DNA of 64,000 bases from Microdochium bolleyi (Eukaryota > Ascomycota > Sordariomycetes > Xylariales > Microdochiaceae). The position numbers and the translations under genes were made by a program. The stretch lies in contig KQ964248.1 of the NCBI GenBank assembly GCA_001566295.1, forward strand, positions 186,001 to 250,000. Direction: 5' to 3'. The notes below the pieces were generated by a model. That model was not told where the DNA came from, did no database searches, and saw nothing but the letters and a program-made list of their open reading frames with translations. This document shows positions 55,508-64,000 of the stretch, piece after piece (within the stretch, counting starts at the first letter, position 1; each line of letters opens with the position of its first letter).

Positions 55508-57474
55508 GTCTTGAGTTCTTTTCCCAAATAAGGAAAAGGTGTGCTGGTCGTCTGTCGTCTTTACGGGTTTCGCTGTCGTTGTTGTCTACCCTCTGCATCT
55601 TTCATCGTTTGGCGCAGGTTCTGTCTTCGCCTAACGGATACCACAAAATTCACAACCAATCTTCACGTCATCACCGACAACGCGACCGAAATGAACACAA
55701 ACACATTTGAATCCATCCGCGATTCTTCATCGACCTTTATTTGCAACTTAGATCCGGCGTGTGGGTTATTGGGGGCTACATCATCAAAAAATTCTCGGCA
55801 ATCATCAGACACTGGGTGTGACTCTCCCGTCTTTTGATTTTTCCTCTCGTCTCGTCTGCTCTTCTGCATGGTTTCTTCCTCTTTCTCTTGTTTTGCGCCG
55901 TGGCGTTGTACCAAGATTGCTTCTGCCCATGATCATCCTCGTTTCATGGCAGAGCGATCTTGTATGGCATCCACATCAGCACGGAAAAGGAACGGAGAGC
56001 CTGCCTGGAGGAGCTCACGACGGGGACGAGGGGCGGGGGAACACCTGCGTCTTGCGAAGGGTCAGGTTGGAAGGGTTTATGTCTTTACCGGCTCTGGTCC
56101 TGTGTTCAGAGACAAAGTTCGTCCACATAGAGTAACGAATGAAAATGAACCAAAAAAAGTGAATCAAAGAAGAACTCCTCTTGCCATTGCATCGCCGTGT
56201 CTCGTGCATCCGCATCTATACTTGCTCGATTGTCATTCTGATATTCGCAGTAGTCCGGCAGCTCTCTCGCCGACCCCAGACAATCAGAGGCCTGTAACTT
56301 GTCGCCGCCCCAAAAGCCATCGCACGTCCCAGCTGGGTGATCAGCAGCTGCCCGTTGGATTACCTATGCTACACTAGGCAGTCCTCCGGCCTCCAGCCTC
56401 GGTCTAAGGGGCCTGACGGATCCGCGACTTGGGATCGCGTGTGCCTTTTGGTGGAGCGGGCTCCCAAATCCCAAGCCTGTGGATTTTGTTTGTGCGCCTT
56501 GTCTTGTGAACCCCACATGTCCCCTGCGCTGTTGTATCCAAGTGCCCAGGTGGGGGTGATCCGAGGATGCAGAAGAAGAGGGCCAACTTAAAATCTACGT
56601 TGTTGATTCACTCAGGTTGTCATTGATGGCTCTACCGGCATCGACAGCAGACGGCTTGCGCGTGCAGATCTGTGCCGGTAAGTTGAGAAAAGCATCTGCT
56701 TTTCCTAATTCTACGGTCCGGGAATTGTTTCCAGTTATGGAGCAAGAGTATGAAATGGGCGGTTGTTTCTACAGTCCGAAATGTGAGAAGCCCCGTTGCC
56801 AAATAGCTAAAAGCAGATCCTATAACGATACCTTCGCTCGCGCGTACATTCAGTCTCCAGCAGCGGGCATGACTAGAGGCTGAGGCGGGATGTGGACGGC
56901 CACTTGTTGCTAAACATTGTTGGAGCCGGCTCTGGGGGCTTGATTACCAAGATAAATGTCTTGCTCGTGTATTTTTTGCAGCCGTGCTCGGTTCGAACAT
57001 CCGCCCAAACTGTCGGAGCCCGAGGTCCCGCAGCGCACGCGGTGTTGGGAAGTCAGAAAGTAGCAATGCCAGGATGTCTTGCATGCTAAAGAGACTTTGG
57101 TTCTTCCAAGACACGACCAAGACAAGGCCAGCAAGCCAGCCGAGGGAACCCCACGTTGGGATCCAGGGACCTGCAAGGATGCCCGCATTCCGCGCCGGGC
57201 GGAAATGGGAGGAGACCCCTCGCTGTGTTTGATGGGGCGGGCTGCCCGCGGCCTACAATGAATGACAGCAACGACACGGGAATCTGCCTTGCACTTACAT
57301 AGCCTCTTTGATACAGCCTCGTCGTTCGTTGCTTTGTTGACCTTCGGATACTCCGAACCCCTGAATCTTTGCATATAATACCCTTATTTCGCCCTTCCTT
57401 CTGCACTCTCGGCGCGGTAATCCCAGACTCTCAGACAAGGAACATCTATACCAAGGGACAGACTCACCACCACA
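55508..57474. other. Intergenic region, no supported gene
   Basis: About 2 kb: 3' flank of the uL13 gene (AT-rich to about 56.3 kb), then mixed sequence leading to the phosphatase promoter. Only short open frames on both strands. Confidence 0.5.
57374..57380 (+). promoter_or_regulatory. TATA-like element of the phosphatase gene
   Basis: TATAATA about 95-100 bp upstream of the ATG at 57475; position and orientation fit a core promoter. Confidence 0.4.
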
Positions 57475-58622
57475 ATGGCCACAGCAACACCATCCCTCCC
57501 GCAGCCGCCCTTCATCTCAGTCCCTGGGGTAGACAACTTCCGCGACATCGGCGGCTACCCCATCGCCTCCAGCCCCGGCAAGGTCGTGCGCAGGGGCGTG
57601 CTCTTCCGCGCCGCAGAGCCCAGCCAGGTCACCCCCCAAGGGATCGAGGTGATGAGCAAGACGCTGGGCATCAGGCACGTGTACGACCTGCGCTCGGTGC
57701 GCGAGTTCGAAAAGGAAGGCAACGTCCGCCCACCGAAGGAGTGGGAGGGGGCGGAGAGGATATTCGCGCCCGTGTTCCTGGACCAGGACTACTCGCCCGA
57801 GGCGGTCGCGCTGCGGTTCCAGAGCTATGCCAGCGGGCCAGAGGTAAGCAGTCGCTGGCGCTGTCCTTGGGTCATGTGATTTTTTCTATGTGGCCCTTTT
57901 TATATGTTTAGAATGACGGAGGATCCGGACTCTTGTTCGGATTCTTCAGACGTCGAAGGACTGTGGAGGGGATCACTTCCCAATACCGGGCAACACAGCC
58001 ACTGACACCCCAGAACACAGGGCTTCAAAGCGGCATACATGTCCATCCTGCGCGCCGCCTCGGCCGCGGACAACGAGAGGCAGCCGTACAAGTCCATCCT
58101 CTCACGCCTCACGACCACCGCCGGGACCGGCCCGTCCCCCTTGCTCGTCCACTGCACGGCGGGCAAGGATCGGACGGGCGTCATCTGCGCGCTCGTGCTC
58201 TCGCTGTGCGGCGTGAGCGACGACGCCGTCGCGCACGAGTACAGCCTCACCGCGCTGGGCCTGGCGGGGCGACAGGAGGAGATCATCACTCGGCTCGAGG
58301 GCGAGGAGGCGTTCAAAGATAACAAGGCTGGGGCGAGGGCCATGGTTGTCGCGGTGTAAGTGTCTTCCATGATTTCTTCCCTTCTGTCGTTCTATGGCTG
58401 TTTGCTTTTGCTGAACACTGCACCAATTGCTCGATTAGCAAGGAGAACATGCTCACGACGCTGGAGGAGATCAAGAAGGTCTATGGCTCCGTGGAGAAGT
58501 GCGTTCTCGAGCTGGGGCTGTTGACGCCGGAGAGTCTCGCCCAGCTGCGGAGGAACATGGTTGTGAATGAGAGCGAGGGTGCGGTCGTGGACTGGAAGCA
58601 GCACGCAAAGCTCCTGTTGTGA
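57475..58622 (+). CDS. CX5R phosphatase of the Y_phosphatase3 family
   Basis: Three exons: 57475-57843, 58021-58355 and 58439-58622; phases close to 295 residues. The N-terminus has FISVPGVDNFRDIGGYPI, then VRRGVLFRAAEPSQ and HVYDLRSVREFEKEG, the usual opening blocks of these enzymes. The active site is LVHCTAGKDRTGV: Cys168 is the nucleophile and Arg174 the phosphate-binding residue, with an added Lys-Asp (GKDR) that is typical of this subgroup. A long helical C-terminus follows (ENMLTTLEEIKKVYGSVEKCVLE, read in parts). Members act on phosphotyrosine, phosphoinositides or nucleotide-like substrates, so the substrate here is open. No signal peptide; probably cytosolic. Intron 1 (177 bp) is longer than most in this window. 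Confidence 0.9.
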
Positions 58623-61575
58623 TGCTGTGAGAAGAAGGCGTACCCTCTTGGACACCAGCTCCGCCCAAGGGTATCTTTGAGACAACCGGTTAGAGCGATA
58701 GAGCAGATAGAGTCTAGAACTTAGAAGTTAGACGCGCAGCGGGGAAGAGATTGACGAAAAATAACTGACACTGCGACTGGCGATTTCCTTCTTGATGGAT
58801 CTTTCCGCGACCAACCCTGGTTGGCAGGTATCGAGCAACATGTCCCAGCGGATTCCATACGTGCCGTCTGCCAGTTAGGTCTTGTTGCAACAGAACGCCG
58901 AACGTTGTATTGCCTCCCTGCAGTAGCGTATGATTGCCACTTTTACCACTTCGAACTCTCTACGAGGCTTGGGAGTTTTGCTACACCGTTATGTTTGAGG
59001 ATTCCGTTGATGGTTTATATGCGTTGCGTCGTGTCCCGTGAGCAACTGTTGGTCACAGATGACCTGAACTCAAACGAACAGGTCGTGTGTGTTGTGTGTA
59101 TGGCAGACCTTTCAGTTGGACCTACACATCTGGATTGATCCCTCCATGATGAATCGCAGTGTACCATTCCTGGCTTCTTGTCCGCAAAGGGCACGCAGAA
59201 ATAGGCCGTCCAGTTGGACTGAATCGTTTTGCTGCCCATTAGTCCTGAATTATCGCAATTTCTTCTCTTAGGTTGCCAGCATGCTGTGGGCTCTGAGCGG
59301 AACTCATCTCATATTATGCATCTGGATGCTATAAGAGTGAGCCATCCTTTCTGCCCTCCAATGACCGTACTGGATGCAGCCTTCCGAACCGGGACATCAC
59401 CATCCCATCACTCGTAGGACATAGGAGGGTGCGGAGTCGGGTATCGGAGAAAACAACCCGCGACCAATGATGCACTGTGTTTCAACCGCTAATAGGTATG
59501 GACCAGTACCACATCCATGTCGCAGCCGCTGTGTTGACATCTTGTTCTGGCAATGATGCGGTTTTGGGTGCTGACCGGCATGGCCAAGGTCAGCCACACA
59601 GAGTGAGAACAACAGATCTAGACCTCTGATTGTCAGATATACGCGCTGCTTTGCTTTTTTCCAGGACAAGAGGGAAGAGAGGAACAATACAGGCTTGGTC
59701 GTTGGGCATGCCGGTCTGTCGCGATCGTAACACTGTTGGCGACGCATGAGCTGACAAACAAAAGCCCGAGGCGTGCGCGGGTTACTCAGTAGTGGCTGGC
59801 GCCTTTCATTGTCCTTAGCCAGACCGGCCAGGCTCGTACATAAATCTCAAGGTATCAACGTCGGGGAGTTCTGGTTCTTAAGAGGAGCTCCCTAGAACAA
59901 CACCCGCCTCAACACTCCCCTCCTGCATCAGAGATTCAGCTTTTCTAGTTCCTCGGCAAAAAGAGCGAAACCTTGGAAGTCACGACAAGACTCTAGAAGT
60001 CCATTGCGCCGAAATGCCCACTGAGCACATCACAAGCAGTATCAGCTGCCAGTCCTTGAACATCACATCTCGGGTGCCCGAAATGGCGACGACCGTAGAC
60101 CTGAAGGTGTCTCGTCAACCGCAAATCAAGATCACAGCTCTAGAATCTGGTGTCACCACCAGAGAAGAGCTGTCAACACAGTGAGAGAAGTCTTCTTTTC
60201 CAAGAAGCTACACTACAGAAAGAGTGGTCTATTGACTTACCGGCGCAAGCAGCAGTGACGGGCCTTCCTGGTTCGACAACGTCCCAGCACATTGGAGATT
60301 TGGTGCTTTCCGAGGCAGCACGTAGGTTAAAACTTCGAGGCTGATTCTTTGAGCTCTTAATCTTGGCAGGATCCGTCGATTGACAATACGCCCGCCTCAC
60401 TAGGAGCTACCCGTCGACCTCGAGTACATCTGCGAAGAAGGACACGGCGATCAGCAAAACGAAAGCATGAGAACTCGGGCACCAAATCCTCCTCTGGGCC
60501 GTGCACGCAAGCCATTATTGAACCCAATGCAAATGAGCTGATGCTTCAGCGTCTCAAGGAATTTTATAGAGGCCAGAGAGGCTACTGCAAGTGGCACTGA
60601 TGGAGGGGTGGGACATACGTGATGGCAGGCTGTGAGCCCGATGCCCGATCGCGCAGAGAGACCTCATGTCCCGTATGCGAAGATATGCATCGGGGCTTTT
60701 GACATGATTGGTTATCTGGGCGTTCAACGACTTGTGGCATCTTTAGAGCAAGACTGGAGACTCATCTCATAGCTGAGTCTTCAGAAGCTTCTTGATCTTG
60801 TACCTGATTGGAGTATGTAACGAAAATTTATCCACTTTCGCCGTATCTGCGACCAAGTATTGAAATGTGTGAAACTTGAAATGCACAACGAGTGAAGCAA
60901 CTGAACTTGGTCAAGTAGAGAGGCTCGGCGGAATTTCTATCGTTTTCTACATTTTGGGCATACTTACAGTTCGGTTCAATTTTTTCACTAAACATTCGAT
61001 CGTTTTAGTTTGAAGACTACAGTTCGGAGACCTAGGAATCAGACACAGAAACCCCAATCAGAGCACCCATAGTATGTCTCACGACTATGGATCACCATGC
61101 GCAAATGCATACCCTACCGGTACTCACAAAAACTACGTTGGCATGCGGCTTCATGATAGATGTAAGTGCGTGAGTGAAGGCACAGTACGGGGTGCGGGAT
61201 GGGGTCAAGGGATAACTGTGCCAGCGAAGCTCTTATCAGTGCACATGTCAGCGCCGAGTGTCAATCACCTGCGGCGCAACCGCCTGCGATAACAGAAGCT
61301 GCCTGTTCACGACATATCTCTCTGCACACGACAACAACCGCAGGCATTGCTGCCACGCCACTCGCTTCACGACAGACTAGAGCTAGGATTGTTCTGCTAT
61401 CCACTTTAGAGCTTCAAATTACGCGAACCTAAGCGCTGCCACTTCACGAGTTCTCACAGTCGACTGAAATCCCCCTCAGTGCTTCCACCAATCGCCAAAC
61501 CCATCCACGACAGTCACGATTTACAGCTAGCAATCCCTCAATCTAGTCCTCCTTGCCTCCTCAATCGCACTCGAC
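58623..61575. other. Intergenic region, one weak gene candidate
   Basis: About 2.95 kb between the phosphatase and cyclin H genes. Mostly AT-richer sequence with short frames. A possible small spliced gene at about 60014-60600 is discussed under findings but could not be closed in frame. The last 150 bp before the cyclin H start are C-rich, a likely leader. Confidence 0.45.
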
Positions 61576-62756
61576 ATGGCGACTGAAGACGCCAGGTACC
61601 GGCAGACAAGCCAGTACCGGCTCTGGTCCTTCTCGCCGACCCAACTCGCCTCGGTGCGGGAGCAGACCAACTCCCTCGCGCGGACCAACATCGCGAACCG
61701 CCTCAAAGCAACCTCGCCACCCGTCGATCCGCTGCCCGACTTCCTCACACCCGAGGAGGAGCTCACTCTCCTCACATTCTACACGGTCGAGACGCTCCGT
61801 GCAGCGACTCACTTCAAGCTGTCCACCGATATCCGCGCGACGGCAGCCATATTTCTGCGGCGCTTCTACACGACCAACTCGATCATGACATATCCGCCCA
61901 CCGAGCTGCTCAAGACCTGCGTCTTTTTCGCCTGCAAGGCCGAGGGCCACTTCATGCGCCTGCAGAAGTTCGTCGACGAGCTGCCCAACACCACGGGCGA
62001 GTCCGTGCTCGCGGCCGAGTACGTCCTGTGCCAGGCGATCCGCTTCGCGTTCGACGTCAAGCACCCGTTCCGCGCGCTCGACGGCGCGATCATGGAGCTG
62101 CGGCGGTACGCCGTGTTCGACGAGGACCGGCTGAACCACGCCCACATGTCCGCGCGCGGGGTCCTCAAGTTCAGCCCCCTGGTCACGGACGCATACTGCC
62201 ATTTTACGCCCAGCCAGATCATGTTCGCCGCGCTGGCGATCACTGACCGCGAGCTGGTGGAGCACATGCTGGACCAGGTCATGAGCGGGCAGGACCCGGC
62301 CGAGAAGGAGAAGGTGTGGGCGGTCATCGGACAGTGCGTGGAGATGCTGCAGCGTGAACCGCCAGAGAGGTTTGAGAACTACTATCGCTCGGTATGTCTG
62401 TCTGTTTTTCCCTCGGTACTGACATGTAATCCTCAAAGTCCGGAACGCCGCACTAACATCTCGACGTGTCCCTTCAGCCCGAGTGCAGCAAAGCCATGAA
62501 GCCGTTGATACGCAAGCTCAAGAAGTGCCGTGACCCGGACAGAGTCGACCTGGTCGCGCTGCAGCGCGCGCGCAAGGAGGCACCCACGCAGAAGCCGAGA
62601 GCGAAACCATTGGCGGCCAAGGACGGCGACGTCTTTGGCAGCGCGCTGTCCGAGAAGGACCGCGATGCGAAGCGCCGCCGGGTCGTGGAGAACGGGGGCG
62701 GCGGAGGGGGAGCACCACCGGCGGCTTTGAACGATCCCTTTGGCGGCGCTCTTTGA
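61576..62756 (+). CDS. CCL1: Cyclin H, regulatory subunit of the TFIIH CDK-activating kinase
   Basis: Two exons (61576-62391 and 62478-62756) joined in phase 0 to 364 residues. The N-terminus has YRQTSQYRLWSFSPTQLASVREQTN, the conserved cyclin H lead helix that contacts the kinase. The first cyclin fold carries LTLLTFYTVETLRAATHF, ATAAIFLRRFYTTNSIM and LLKTCVFFACKAEG. The second fold is shown by QIMFAALAITDRELVEHML and the later RFENYYRS. The C-terminal tail is hydrophilic, contains the basic DRDAKRRRVVE (possible nuclear localisation signal) and a glycine run, and ends in DPFGGAL. With CDK7 and MAT1 it phosphorylates the RNA polymerase II C-terminal domain and other CDKs. Long frames on the opposite strand are shadows. 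Confidence 0.94.
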
Positions 62757-64000
62757 TTATGCCTTTCTCGTTCAAGAACTTGAGAGACGCATCGCCATAT
62801 CATAGCACCTGCACCAGATTAGAGCCCAGCTGACCAGTGCCTTTCCCAAAATGCGACAAAGTCTCAGCCTCAGCTTCGCTTGGACACAGGGGAAGCGCGC
62901 GCCAAGCCCTGCTAGGCCCAGGCAAGGAAGTACAACCAGGACTTCCAGGTCAACCTTAGCTGGTCCACCTCACAGCCGCTCTGGCCCTGGCAGCCGCCCC
63001 TCACCGAGACCGTAAATGGTCTCCAGCTTCAGGACTTCTGTCGTATCTCGCTTATCTTGCGACGCCATACACGGAGCTTGGCAGGTCTATGTCTAGCTTG
63101 GCAGTTCAAGTCCGGCTGAGCCAAGCGAAGCCAAGATTCAAACGAACTGGAGATTCGGGCCACGCGATGCACCTGGAACAAGATGAACGATAGTCGCTAC
63201 GTGGTAGAGATGATCAGGTGGCTACCAGGCCAACCTTCTTGCCGACCTTGTTGCCCACGGCCAGCTCACTTTGCCCGAAGACCACGAACATCGCAGATGA
63301 GCTGTACCTTGGAACATCGCCAATCAGCAACGGCATGAACACAGTCATTCGCACCGCGGACTCCAATCCGGCCACAAACGCACGAAGAACCTGACCCAGC
63401 ATGTCCTATCTGACATCTGCTCGAACCCATGCAGTGGTCTCAAACGCAATCGGAATCCAACCGGGATCCCTTGCACTGCGCGTGGGCGTCGGCTCCGAGC
63501 CGGGCGAGTGCGGGAAAGCAGAAGGACAACAGGCTCAAGATGCTGCGCTGCAGAAAACCCACGAATAGACGTAGACATCAGCTAAGAGAAGGGGGTAGAC
63601 TAGAGAAGCAGGAACAGCCTGCACAAAGTAGGCACAGCCAATTGCAATACCCTTCTAGCTGGAAGCCCCCGGGGTCGCGATCCCTGGCCTAGGCCGTTGC
63701 TCGTACCCTGCCGATAGTGTGTGCGTGCAAGGTGAGGTGCATTGTTCCCATTGGCCGCGTCATTATGACTCGGTTGGCCGGTCTCATGAAGTGTAACCAT
63801 ATTTCTGGACTTCCGAACCTCTGATACGACAGAAGCGGACCGGGCGATCCAGCCTGATGTCGCGATGGCTTGTTCATGGCGTGTGTGAGACACGCAAAGA
63901 TATGGTGATACGGCCAGCCTCGGAAAGAGTGCACGGGCAAAAACATAGTACTGCACAAGATAAGCAGCGGATTTCGACGTCTTGAGTCAGTGGCCGCTCG
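62757..64000. other. Intergenic region at the right edge
   Basis: About 1.2 kb after the cyclin H stop with only short overlapping frames; no supported gene. A gene may begin beyond the window edge. Confidence 0.45.

Noticed and set aside
61561..62436. 291-codon minus-strand frame opposite cyclin H
   Set aside because: Antisense shadow; the plus-strand product is clearly conserved.

Overview
The window looks like nuclear DNA of a filamentous ascomycete (Pezizomycotina, probably a Sordariomycete). Genes are GC-rich with short GT-AG introns (mostly 45-110 bp). Families typical of these fungi are present: a Zn(II)2Cys6 regulator, a HET-domain protein, a STAND/NLR-like NTPase, FAS1 and GPI cell-wall proteins. 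I rebuilt exon-intron structures by hand from splice consensus and reading phase; most models close exactly in frame. Nothing was searched or aligned by computer.

Left part (1-20 kb): 3' end of an ARMT1/DUF89-type phosphatase gene; an MFS-type transporter; a two-domain fasciclin cell-surface protein convergent with it; a Zn2Cys6 transcription factor; a DSD1-like D-serine dehydratase; a broken gene for a P-x-G-rich repetitive protein; and a small secreted helical protein.

Middle part (20-44.5 kb): a HET-domain gene, a secreted trypsin-like protease, a large SNF2/RING helicase (RAD5-like) and, divergent from the helicase, a predicted 1021-residue NLR-like protein with a P-loop NTPase core and C-terminal C2H2 zinc fingers. 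These genes sit among two clusters of a short dispersed repeat that I do not recognise (core TTCACTGCTTTCTTAGC, about 25 degenerate copies). Eight copies lie at 20.3-24.3 kb and 17 at 35.9-42.7 kb; I found none inside coding sequence and none elsewhere in the window. Some copies are arranged like inverted ends of duplicated blocks, and copy orientation flips near 40 kb. This repeat-flanked block of recognition-type genes is the most unusual part of the window.

Right part (44.5-64 kb) is a conserved housekeeping segment: a GPI-anchored Ser/Thr-rich wall protein, a mitochondrial chalcone-isomerase-fold protein (AIM18-like), a glutaredoxin with two possible starts, a membrane-anchored Ubl-BAG co-chaperone with no visible ATG, ribosomal protein uL13 (RPL16), a CX5R tyrosine/lipid-phosphatase-like enzyme and cyclin H of TFIIH. 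No rRNA, tRNA, CRISPR array or intact transposase gene was recognised.
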